Origin: Mycobacterium colombiense CECT 3035
GTDB taxonomy: Bacteria; Actinomycetota; Actinomycetes; Mycobacteriales; Mycobacteriaceae
Length of the DNA: 64,000 nucleotides
NCBI RefSeq assembly: GCF_002105755.1
Contig: NZ_CP020821.1
Span: 5,456,001 to 5,520,000, forward strand
Direction: 5' to 3'
The notes below the pieces were generated by a model. It was not told the origin of the DNA, did no database searches, and saw only the letters and a list, made by a program, of their open reading frames with translations. Positions within the stretch are counted from its first letter, which is position 1; each line of letters begins with the position of its first letter. Below, piece after piece: positions 36,539-44,584 of the stretch. A program made the translations under genes and the position numbers.

Positions 36539-37078
36539 TCAGGCTGTGTTCCATTTTCGCCAAACGAATCTCGTATTGATACAAAAGTCGATCGCTGAGT
36601 TCATCGCGTTCCAGATGCTGTCAGTCTGCTGGTCAGGGGTCCAATCCGTGTTTTCTGCTACCGGCTTGGTTCCGACGCCACAGCCGACGATGTCGGTCGT
36701 TGGCGGAGCCCACGATGACCTCCGCTCTGCGAAGTACAGCCGAAATAAGGTCTGGCCGTCCTCGGACTCGGCGTACAGCTCACCTGTCCATGGCATGGGC
36801 CGCTTGTTGGTAAACCCGTGATTTTCTCTGGCTAGAACTTGGTCGCCCACCGGGCACCGATGGGACACTTGTCTGCGATCGTCGCGGTTGCTGTTTTCAA
36901 GAGGGGGAACGCCGTCTCGGTACGCGCGTCGAGCTTGCGCGATCAGTATCTCGACGGCCTCCTCGTCGACCTGGCGAAACTTCGCGAAGTCTTCGTGGCA
37001 TTCGTTCGTCCAATTCCAGGGGCAGCCCGGCTGATGGATTCTGGAGGCGAGTACTGCGGGTGTATGGCCTTCGGTCAC
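36539..37078 (-). CDS. Possible RelE/HigB-like toxin (179 aa)
   Basis: From a GTG that overlaps the TGA of a 17-codon leader frame (ATG at ~37129). The C-terminal half has a RelE/HigB-like pattern: GELYAESEDGQTLFRLYFAE, then a short strand IVGCGVGTKPV and a final helix DSIWNAMNSAIDFC. The N-terminal ~90 residues are extra compared with ~110-residue HigB toxins. It is directly upstream of the XRE antitoxin on the same strand, 81 bases away. Position suggests a toxin; sequence evidence is weak. Confidence 0.4.
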   Translation of the reverse strand: MTEGHTPAVLASRIHQPGCPWNWTNECHEDFAKFRQVDEEAVEILIAQARRAYRDGVPPLENSNRDDRRQVSHRCPVGDQVLARENHGFTNKRPMPWTGELYAESEDGQTLFRLYFAERRSSWAPPTTDIVGCGVGTKPVAENTDWTPDQQTDSIWNAMNSAIDFCINTRFVWRKWNTA

Positions 37079-37346
37079 TCGCTGGGGTCCTCGTCCCCGT
37101 CGGCTTCTAGGCCGATACCCGCGTTCATAACCGGGCACTGTACTGACCCGTAAGGAGACTGTTCAGCTTTTCGAGACGCATACCACTGCCTCTGTCGGTT
37201 GGGGTGGCTTGCGCGCTCGGGGGTCAAGGTGCGAACTTTGCGACCTCTCATTCAGCCCGCCGCAACGGTCTCCGTTTGCGGGCTGAACACCAAAGGGCTG
37301 CAAGTCTCGAAGTAGAGAAGCGGCAATCGGGCAGAAAATAGATCTT

Positions 37347-38212
37347 GTGACAGCTCCCGATTCAAATGCCGAAGACACCCATTCAGCCCCGGACTGGGCT
37401 ACATGGCCGGCACCTTGGGACGGGGTAAGCGCCAAACTGGAGCACGCACGGCGCCACTTCGATCTACTCAAGACCCACGCCTCCCGCTACATGGCGCAGA
37501 ACCCAGTCAGAACAGAGGTCGCCGCCGCTCCGGAACGCGGCCCGAACTGGCTCAAATGCGAACTGCACGTGCAGCATCCCGGAAGACTCCTATCGCTGAT
37601 ACTCGGGGACTTTGTGAACAACCTCCGATGCACCCTCGACCACAGCTTGACCGCAATCAGTCCGCGAACAGGGCGCAACCTCAACTTCCCTGTGGCGATC
37701 GCCAAGGGCGACTGGGAGAGCTGGGCAGAGAAGTGGCTCAAGGCCGGCGTCGGGGAAGGCGCGCTGGCGGCGATCGGCGCGGACCAGCCGTATCACGTTG
37801 CCGTTGGCCAAAACCCTGAGGATCACCGTCTACGGATACTCTCTCGGCTCAACAATGCCGACAAACACCGGCTACTGCAGGTGACACGAATGGGACATCC
37901 GACGAGCAGCCTCCCGATCTGAGGATCGACTCGACTGCTCCAGTGCGGTCATATGAGTACGTCCTGTGCCACGGAAGCGTGTTGCAGGAACGGCAAACAG
38001 CATTGTTTGTCAAACTCGAAATCCCCATACCGGAAGCAGGTTTCGAGCTCAAAGGCAGCATCCCGACAGCGATCGCGGTAGATAACTACTTTGACATCAT
38101 CGAGTTGGGTGACGGCCTCCATAGCGGCGTCGTCGAAACCTGCCGACGTGTGCGTGACAGATCTCTCGACAACTGGGGGTCCGATATGCCAGCGGGTCAG
38201 CACCGGTTATGA
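37347..38212 (+). pseudogene. Frameshifted hypothetical gene
   Basis: The first frame (MTAPDSNAEDTHSAP onward, 191 codons) ends soon after NNADKHRLLQVTRMGHP. The next frame continues without a break: DEQPPDLRIDSTAPV then RSYEYVLCHGSVLQ and FDIIELGDGLHSGVVETCRR. Both halves have coherent codon use, so one base was gained or lost near 37890-37900. The intact protein would be ~288 residues. FVNNLRCTLDHSLTAI recalls a hypothetical-protein family known next to phage genes; function unknown. Programmed shifting is possible but no slippery heptamer is seen. Confidence 0.65.
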
Positions 38213-38233
38213 GGTCGTCCAATGATCCCAGCA

Positions 38234-38506
38234 TTACTGGATCCTCCTGAGACGGTTACGGCTTCGGCTCGACAAGCCATCGTCGAACGAAACCGTTGGG
38301 GCTGCAGCAGGTTCGGGATTCTCCCGCTGGTTGCAGTAAAGCTCCAACATGAATTGGATGTCACTGGCGGTCATTCGCCATTGGCGGCCGATCCTGCGGC
38401 CTTGTAACTCGCCTGAGCACAAGCGCCGGCGCAGCCATCTCTCGCCGTCCCAAGCGGCTGGCAGATGCGCTGACGCGACCTCCAGCAGGGAATAACTGCG
38501 CTCCAT
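38234..38506 (-). CDS. HTH DNA-binding protein (excisionase/MerR-like fold)
   Basis: 90 residues from an ATG after GGAAGGG. SYSLLEVASAHLPAAWDGERW then LRRRLCSGELQGRRIGRQWR is the winged-helix pattern of small excisionase-like regulators, with MTASDIQFMLE as the last helix. It faces the second HTH gene (38822) across a 315-bp gap with a strong dyad. This pair probably sets integration versus excision. Confidence 0.65.
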   Translation of the reverse strand: MERSYSLLEVASAHLPAAWDGERWLRRRLCSGELQGRRIGRQWRMTASDIQFMLELYCNQRENPEPAAAPTVSFDDGLSSRSRNRLRRIQ

Positions 38507-38766
38507 GCCAGACCCTTCCCGCAAAAGACTCCCGGCGGCGGGCCGAGTGACCGGAGGACTCTCGTGGGTGAGTCATTTATACCAACTGACATGCTTTGCT
38601 GTAAAGCCATCTGCGGCGACATAACTGAGTAAAGGATCCATCAGCACGCTGTAATAACAACGCGTTTGGGTCGACACGCCGACTGAGATCCCCACATCGC
38701 CGGTTAGCCAGTGCCATGATTCCCGGTACCGGGCAACCTGCCGGGACACCACGAGATTGGAGACCA

Positions 38767-38790
38767 CGCCTAGCCCGACCGGGTTAGGCG
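38767..38790. promoter_or_regulatory. Strong dyad upstream of the Xis-like gene
   Basis: Outer arms CGCCTA/TAGGCG and inner arms CCCG/CGGG around a 2-base centre, with single mismatches between. It sits 31 bases before the GTG of the Xis-like gene, in the gap shared by two facing HTH genes. Could be an operator or an RNA hairpin. The rest of 38507-38821 holds no gene I can support. Confidence 0.5.
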
Positions 38791-38821
38791 GACCTTCGAT
38801 GCTCGAAAGGACGTTCCGAGG

Positions 38822-39007
38822 GTGACTCAAACATTCCAGGTGTGGATCGATAGCCGCGAAGCCGCGGAGATGCTCGGCCAAACCAGCTACACAACGAGGG
38901 AATGGCTGAAAGCTGGCCAACTCCGTGGGGTCAAAATGCCCGGCGGCCGCTGGCGCATCAAACGCTCCGATGTTGAGGCGCTACTGGACGGCGAAGCCCA
39001 GAAATGA
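38822..39007 (+). CDS. Excisionase-like HTH protein (Xis/RDF candidate)
   Basis: 61 residues from GTG. VWIDSREAAEMLGQTSYTTREWLK then GQLRGVKMPGGRWRIKRSDVEALL is the MerR-type excisionase HTH (helix, turn, wing with GGRWRI). The stop overlaps the DUF2742 gene. It is the first gene of a rightward set with DUF2742 and the ATPase. Size and position fit the recombination directionality factor. Confidence 0.75.
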   Translation: MTQTFQVWIDSREAAEMLGQTSYTTREWLKAGQLRGVKMPGGRWRIKRSDVEALLDGEAQK

Positions 39008-39390
39008 CGACGCCGCCCCGTGTCGGGGGCGGCTATCGCGGTGAATGTGAACCTGACCCAGCCCAACGCCGCGAGCGTACCTCGCCTCACCGACAGACCG
39101 GAAGCCGCGAAATCGATTGGTGTGCGGTTGCCGTTTTCGCCGCCCCGCTGATTTACCGTTACAAGTCGCTGCCGTTGCCAGGAACGCCGGCATGGTGTTC
39201 GTTGCCCGCGGCAGATCCCCGCAAGATGGCTGCCTTGATACTGGCGGGGCAGTATTGGGCGTTCGACTCCGCCCTCAGGCAGGAGCGCCAGCGGGAAGCT
39301 TCGGACGCTATCTCGGGGTGCGCTGACTGGGCTGGATTCAGCCGAACGCTACAGCAGCACAGAGCGTTTCACATCAGGCGGTCGCCATGA
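39004..39390 (+). CDS. DUF2742 protein of phiRv-type elements
   Basis: 128 residues. LPLPGTPAWCSLPAADPRKMAAL and the helix QYWAFDSALRQERQREAS match, from memory, DUF2742 proteins of mycobacterial prophage-like elements. Function unknown. It is coupled by ATGA-type overlaps on both sides, between the Xis-like gene and the ATPase. Its presence ties this element to the phiRv1/phiRv2 lineage. Confidence 0.65.
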   Translation: MTTPPRVGGGYRGECEPDPAQRRERTSPHRQTGSREIDWCAVAVFAAPLIYRYKSLPLPGTPAWCSLPAADPRKMAALILAGQYWAFDSALRQERQREASDAISGCADWAGFSRTLQQHRAFHIRRSP

Positions 39391-40436
39391 ATGCCACGGT
39401 CCGCCCGAGCAATACCGGCGAACGCACATGGTTGTCAGTGGATCTCGAGCCGGTTCTATCCGGCACCTGGAGGCCGGCGCAGCCCACTGTCGGCCGTAGA
39501 AACGACGGTATTGGCTTGTTCTATCCGCGCAAAATTAACACCGTCGCCGCCGAGTCCGAGGCAGGCAAAACATGGTTGATGCTCGCCGTGGCGTTCGATG
39601 AGCTGCGTGCCGGTAATTCGGTGCTGTACATCGATTTTGAAGACGACGAGGGCAGCGTTGTGGGGCGCCTACTCGCGTTGCAAGCTTCGCCTAATTGGGT
39701 GCGCGAGCGATTCTGCTACCTGCGCCCCACCGAAGCACTAGGGGTCAACGACAACCTAAATGATCTGTGCAAGCTCGTGATGGCGTACCGGCCGACCCTC
39801 GCCGTTGTCGACGGTGTCACCGAAAGTATGACCCTGCATGGATTGGACCCGTTGTCGAATCGCGATGTCGCCGCGTTCTGCCGCATCCTTCCACGACGGC
39901 TCGCGGCGGCCGGTTGCGCGACGGTATGCCTTGACCACGTCGTAAAATCGACTGAAGCCCGAGGGCGGTACGCGCTCGGCGGTGTCCACAAACTCAATGC
40001 GGTTGATGGTTGCGCCTTAATCCTGGAAAGCCGTGAGCCGTTCGGCATCGGACTCACCGGCCGTAGCGCGATTCTGATCGCCAAGGACCGGCCCGGAATG
40101 CTCCGCAAATACGGGCAACGACGCAAGGACGGTCTCGACCACTTCGCCGACCTCGAAGTGACTTCGCATGACAGGAGTTACAACGAATTCGAGATCCGCC
40201 CGGCCCGTGACACCGACCGCGAGTTCCGGCCCACACACCTCATGCGCAGGATCTCGGAGGTCCTGCAAGAGCGCGGTGCAATGTCGCAACGGCAGATCAT
40301 CGCGACAGTGGGAGGCCGCCGCCAGTACGCGATCGACGCGCTGGCGTTGTTACAGCGCGACGGACACGTATCCGACAAGTCACCGCACCGACTGTTGAGG
40401 CCGTTCACCGACAGCGATGACGGGAAAGAATCCTGA
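39387..40436 (+). CDS. RepA-like AAA ATPase (RecA/AAA_25 fold) with C-terminal winged helix
   Basis: 349 residues. Walker A AESEAGKT at 55-62, Walker B PTLAVVDGV, and VCLDHVVKS as a sensor-like strand: the RepA/AAA_25 group used by plasmids and phage for replication. The C-terminus (RISEVLQERGAMSQRQIIATVG) is a winged helix. It is directly followed by ten GTTCCC elements, so it is a candidate initiator or helicase loader for element replication after excision. Confidence 0.85.
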   Translation: MNATVRPSNTGERTWLSVDLEPVLSGTWRPAQPTVGRRNDGIGLFYPRKINTVAAESEAGKTWLMLAVAFDELRAGNSVLYIDFEDDEGSVVGRLLALQASPNWVRERFCYLRPTEALGVNDNLNDLCKLVMAYRPTLAVVDGVTESMTLHGLDPLSNRDVAAFCRILPRRLAAAGCATVCLDHVVKSTEARGRYALGGVHKLNAVDGCALILESREPFGIGLTGRSAILIAKDRPGMLRKYGQRRKDGLDHFADLEVTSHDRSYNEFEIRPARDTDREFRPTHLMRRISEVLQERGAMSQRQIIATVGGRRQYAIDALALLQRDGHVSDKSPHRLLRPFTDSDDGKES

Positions 40437-40438
40437 GC

Positions 40439-40588
40439 GTTCCCCGTTCCCTGACCGTTCCCACAGCGTTCCCAGGGAACGCGCCGAAACCCCCGTTCCC
40501 GCGTTCCCCTCCCCCTAAAGGGGGAACGCGGAATGGGAACGGTTCAACCACACGACTCGCGCGCACCTGAAGGCGTCTGCCGTTCCCC
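40439..40588. repeat. GTTCCC-rich iteron-like block, putative origin
   Basis: About ten GTTCCC hexamers within 150 bases, in both orientations. The middle contains a hairpin: arms CGCGTTCCCC (40500-40509) and GGGGAACGCG (40521-40530) around an 11-base loop. It begins at the ATPase stop. Iterons beside a RepA-like gene suggest an origin; a terminator is the alternative for the hairpin. From 40589 to 40945 I see no supported gene. Confidence 0.55.
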
Positions 40589-40945
40589 TCATCTAGACAA
40601 GGCCCACCCCGAGCTTCTCGAATGCCCTGTCGGGTGGGTCATCCGCGTCACCTCTTCCCGCTACACGCCCCGGCCGACAATCCTGAAAGGCCGAGCCCGT
40701 CCAAGGTAAAGCGCCAAGTCGACCAACACCGCTGATTCGTCGTTTACGACCCGGACGCGTGACTATAACCGCCCGCCGCTCGCGTCGCCGCCATCGCTGG
40801 CAACGCTGGCTGCCCCGCCCTCACCAGAAACCCCACCTTGCCCACCACGCCATCAACGGCGCCCCAGCATCCGATACGTCGCAACGTGACGGCGTCGCAA
40901 CGGCGCGTGTCAAAACCAGCGTCCCGGCGTAGCGATGAGAAAATT

Positions 40946-41131
40946 ATGATTGTGGATCGCCGCGAATCGGACGTCTTGCGCCTTGCTGCGCTGCGGCAGA
41001 CGCTGGCCCTCTGCCGCAAGTTGGCAGCCGACGATCCTCAGCTATCCGGTCTGATTGCGCACGCACTGGATCAACAGCAATTGTTCGCGGCCGCTCGGCT
41101 CAGCATTGCCGTTGGGGAGGTCCGGAATTAA
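40946..41131 (+). CDS. Small hypothetical protein (61 aa)
   Basis: From ATG (MIVDRRESDVLRLA). Helical, with LRQTLALCRKLAADDPQLSGLI, which resembles the N-terminal segment of the next gene (LEHTLATCAKLAASEPAFRDLI). The two seem paralogous. No known family. Confidence 0.5.
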   Translation: MIVDRRESDVLRLAALRQTLALCRKLAADDPQLSGLIAHALDQQQLFAAARLSIAVGEVRN

Positions 41132-41190
41132 CTTTTTCGCCGAGTAGCCGTGGCGTGGCGGCCCAGCTCTAATCGCTAATCGGCGAAATA

Positions 41191-41796
41191 ATGCTGTACA
41201 TGACGGCGGGTCGCAGTGCTGAGGAAACTAGGGCACATCAGTTACAGCAACTCAGCGAGCTCGAGCACACCTTGGCTACATGCGCGAAGCTAGCCGCAAG
41301 TGAGCCGGCATTCCGCGACTTAATCGATCGCGTGGATCGGCAGTTCGCCGCGCTGAGCCGATCAGCCCAGCGGTCCGCCGCGCGCGCCAACGCGTCGCGT
41401 GATGCGGAGCTGGCTCGCGTTTACGCACATCACGCGGCCACTACCGTGTCGCAGGCCGCGCGTGAGTTGCGCGCTTCGGCGGGGATGGTGCCGACCACGA
41501 CCACGACTGTCAGCAGCGGTCTGCGCCGCGTAGCCACCGCTGGAACCGCGGGAGCATTGCCGTTAGGCGGACATGTCGCGGAGAGGGTGTGCTCAGACTG
41601 CGGCGAAGGCTTTGACAGTTCGATGGGGGCGCGCCGCTGCTCGCTCTGCGCTGAGCGGCGCGAAAAGCGCCGCCAAGATGATTTGGAACGCGCCCGAAAC
41701 CGCCTTCCGCCGACCATGCTCAGCGACGGATGGGCACAAATATCGGAGGAAGAAGCCGAAACGATGCGGCGCATTCTCCGGCGAGGTGATCGCTAG
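41191..41796 (+). CDS. Zinc-finger hypothetical protein
   Basis: 201 residues. N-terminal helices (residues ~10-90) rich in Ala, Arg and Gln; C-terminal zinc ribbon CSDCGEGFDSSMGARRCSLC (two CxxC pairs), then basic RREKRRQDDLERARNR. The pattern suggests nucleic-acid binding. The N-terminus resembles the 61-residue protein before it. A 225-base gap follows before the flavoprotein gene. Family unknown. Confidence 0.65.
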   Translation: MLYMTAGRSAEETRAHQLQQLSELEHTLATCAKLAASEPAFRDLIDRVDRQFAALSRSAQRSAARANASRDAELARVYAHHAATTVSQAARELRASAGMVPTTTTTVSSGLRRVATAGTAGALPLGGHVAERVCSDCGEGFDSSMGARRCSLCAERREKRRQDDLERARNRLPPTMLSDGWAQISEEEAETMRRILRRGDR

Positions 41797-42021
41797 GGCG
41801 CGCAGTCTGGATAGGCTGGCGCTGTGTTCATAACCGTTGCGGGTGCGGCGATCAACGCCCGTGGCCATCGTCGCCGCTGCGACACCGTCTTGTGTGTGCT
41901 TTACCAACTGTGAGTGACAAGCTGGAGCACGACGAAAAGGGACGCTATCCTCCGGTCAAATCGGTACAGTTAGCTACCTGCGTCACACCGTAGTCGTAAA
42001 TAGCTTTCTTCCGGAGACTCG

Positions 42022-43488
42022 ATGACTTCGATACCAGCGCCGCCTCTCAAGCCTGATCCCGCCAAGTCGTATTACGTGATCATCGGCTGCGGATTTTCGG
42101 GGATTTTGAATCACGTCCTGCTACGACGTGCCAGCACTCGATTGGGTGGTCGAGACGTCCTTCACATCGGGATGACGGACCCCTGGCGGGACTATCATTC
42201 GATGGCTATGGGCCAATGGCCCAGTTTGCTGACTCTGCCGGGTTTCACTAAACCGCCTTCCGCGCTTAGCCCCTTTGATAATCTTGGATCCAGCGAATTT
42301 GCCGACAACAATGAATTCGAATGGAATCGGCTCCTTGCGACTAATCCCTTTTACCATGCGGTTAGCCGAGTCGTTGCGATCAAAGCGTCTAAGATCGGGC
42401 CCCCTTATAAAGTTGAACTCGATGACGGAAGCATTTTTCAAGCGGAATACATCGACGTCTGCGGCGGGCCTGGCCCTGCGAGAACGCCATCTATGAACGT
42501 CGACTCAACCCTGCTCAGCGAATTCAGCGGCAGCGCCCCCGGCCCATTCGGCTGGCCGAGGCTCGTTTCCGGAGAAGATTTCCTGACCAGCACGACGCCG
42601 GCCGTGCCTGCCGGGCGCCGCATCTGCGTGTATGGCGGAGGACCTACGGGAGCGTGGTGTGTCGAGCGCGCCCAACAGCTCGGGCATCAGGTCTACTGGG
42701 TAGCGAAAGAGGAACTCAATACCGCTTTTGTCGCCAGTCGCCGCAACGACGGCCTGCTGCAGGGTACGGTGGTCCGCAAGATTATTAGAGGCAATCACGT
42801 TGTCACGGGCCGTCTTCGACCAGCAAGTTCATCCACGTTTTTTGGTGAGAATCTGGCTGCCACGACGATCGCGGAAACCGCGTCGGGTGAAGTGGTAACG
42901 GTTTTTGCCCCGGCAACGCCTGCAGCTCGGTTCACCGACAACAGCGGGCCAATGCCGGTCCCATCGGCGCTAGAGGCTGATCAAGTGGTGCTTTCGATCG
43001 GTCAGGAGACCCGCTACAAAGATCCTCACTCTTGGGCCTCCCTCCTACGCCCGGTCCTCAGACCCGCCATTCGTACGCGCACGCACCTGATTACCGACAA
43101 TCAGGGGCGGGTCGTGGGCCTGCATTCGCACGACGACCGCATCCGCGTGCTCGGGGCTGCAGCCTTGTCGCACCCCAAAGTCGCTGTCGAGTGGCGAAGG
43201 TCAGGATCAAAGTCGAATCTTTTCTTCCGCTCGCTCATCGAACAGGCCCGCGTGCCAATTGGCATTACCGTGTCCGCCATCTCGGTTGCGGAAGCAAATG
43301 ATTTCTGGTCAGGCGCGCGAAACGACAACCTGAATACCTGTGGACTCGAAGACCTTAGACATCTGATCGCAAGCTGGCCCGCAGAGCTGCACGGCGCCGA
43401 GACCTGGTTTGAAATGCGCGGGCACCGGATACCACCTTTCGACCGTTTTGAATTCGCGGATTTTGCGAAAGGAGGCTTCAGCTACTGA
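42022..43488 (+). CDS. Two-Rossmann FAD/NAD(P)-binding protein
   Basis: 488 residues. First nucleotide motif YYVIIGCGFSGI at ~17-28 (FAD), second ICVYGGGPTGAWCVERAQQLG at ~200 (pyridine nucleotide), as in flavin monooxygenases and disulfide-reductase-like proteins. No CxxxxC redox pair and no clear FMO fingerprint is seen. Codon use is more AT-rich than the chromosome, implying transfer. It overlaps the LRR gene end-to-end (convergent). Function unknown; possibly defence cargo. Confidence 0.7.
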   Translation: MTSIPAPPLKPDPAKSYYVIIGCGFSGILNHVLLRRASTRLGGRDVLHIGMTDPWRDYHSMAMGQWPSLLTLPGFTKPPSALSPFDNLGSSEFADNNEFEWNRLLATNPFYHAVSRVVAIKASKIGPPYKVELDDGSIFQAEYIDVCGGPGPARTPSMNVDSTLLSEFSGSAPGPFGWPRLVSGEDFLTSTTPAVPAGRRICVYGGGPTGAWCVERAQQLGHQVYWVAKEELNTAFVASRRNDGLLQGTVVRKIIRGNHVVTGRLRPASSSTFFGENLAATTIAETASGEVVTVFAPATPAARFTDNSGPMPVPSALEADQVVLSIGQETRYKDPHSWASLLRPVLRPAIRTRTHLITDNQGRVVGLHSHDDRIRVLGAAALSHPKVAVEWRRSGSKSNLFFRSLIEQARVPIGITVSAISVAEANDFWSGARNDNLNTCGLEDLRHLIASWPAELHGAETWFEMRGHRIPPFDRFEFADFAKGGFSY

Positions 43489-44284
43489 CAGCAAACCGGT
43501 CAGGCTGCACATACTGACCGCCGCGAACAGTCTTTGTTAGCCAAGGAATGTCCGCTATATCGGCAAAACGCTCATTCTCGCGCCGTTCGATGACAATCCC
43601 TTGGTCGTAAAAAAGCTCTGTGGTCGGGTCAAATGGATTACCTTCCAGGTTGACAAATTGCAGATTTCTGAGTCTACCGTTTAGCAGCATCAATACCCCT
43701 TCCACATCAATATTGTTGTCCTCGAGAGACAACCATCGCAGCCGCTCAAAACGGGCTCCGTTGAGGATTCCCACACTCTCATCATCTAGCCCTTGACCAT
43801 CGAGCCCCAACGAAACGAGCTTCTGGAGATGCCCGTATTCGGCAAGGGAGTCGAGTAACGACTTCAGGTCCTGGGAACCTTCGAGATCTACGATGTCGAT
43901 GTGCTCGATCGGCGCGTCCGCAAATAGCCGATCCTGGTACTCGCGTAAGGTTCCTGCAGGCACTGCAAGCAACTCGACAAACCCTCGATGGAACTCTATT
44001 TCTCCCAAGGGAAGGTCGCGGAACAAACCTGGAATCCACTGGTCCCCGTAACGCAATTCCAAAGCGTAGGCCCTGGTGGCTAGGCGCATATATTCTGCAT
44101 CGCTAGGACTTAATCCACTGAGCGCGAGCTGAATGTGAATGAATTCGGCTCGAGCGCGATTTAAGCTCTCCTCAGGTTCGTCTCGCTCAAGTTCACGCGC
44201 AAACGCATATCGCAGATCGTCATCCCACGGATGGGCAACGATCTGTGCGCCTGTCGCAGCCCAGAGTTCGCGCGCGTCGGTCAT
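43478..44284 (-). CDS. TIGR02996 repeat-companion / leucine-rich-repeat protein
   Basis: 268 residues. N-terminus (2-55) has the TIGR02996 pattern IVAHPWDDDLRYAFARELE then RAEFIHIQLAL. The middle has LRR units LVSLGLDGQGLDDESVGIL, LRWLSLEDNNIDVEGVLML and LQFVNLEGNPFD. A sensor- or binding-type protein. It lies downstream of the reverse transcriptase on the same strand with a 300-base gap; AT-rich for this genome. An RT partner role is inferred from position only. Confidence 0.7.
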   Translation of the reverse strand: MTDARELWAATGAQIVAHPWDDDLRYAFARELERDEPEESLNRARAEFIHIQLALSGLSPSDAEYMRLATRAYALELRYGDQWIPGLFRDLPLGEIEFHRGFVELLAVPAGTLREYQDRLFADAPIEHIDIVDLEGSQDLKSLLDSLAEYGHLQKLVSLGLDGQGLDDESVGILNGARFERLRWLSLEDNNIDVEGVLMLLNGRLRNLQFVNLEGNPFDPTTELFYDQGIVIERRENERFADIADIPWLTKTVRGGQYVQPDRFAVSS

Positions 44285-44584
44285 GGACGTAAGTATGCGC
44301 TTCTACGGGGACGGTGCGTACGTCTACGGGACAGAACAGGCATCCGGCGCCAACGATCGACCCGTATCAGCGGCCGGCGGATCGGTACTGCTCGCGGCTC
44401 TTATGTGGCTAGGCATTCACTAGCCGTCGAAGCTGCCTTGCGTGGTGGATGACCCGTGTCCTGGGGGTGGCTAGCATTGCTAGAACATCAAATGCGGGAT
44501 CGCCGTCGGGCCGATGGAGAGTCCCTAGTGTGCTGCTGTGTCGGGGCCCTTCTCAAGCTGCGTCAGAGCAATTTCTTGGCATTG
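44285..44584. other. 300-base gap between the reverse transcriptase and LRR genes
   Basis: No frame here has convincing coding character. The two flanking genes read the same way, so this is either a promoter region for the LRR gene or space for a non-coding RNA. Several bacterial RT systems use a nearby structured RNA, but I find no strong hairpin by eye. Confidence 0.4.
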
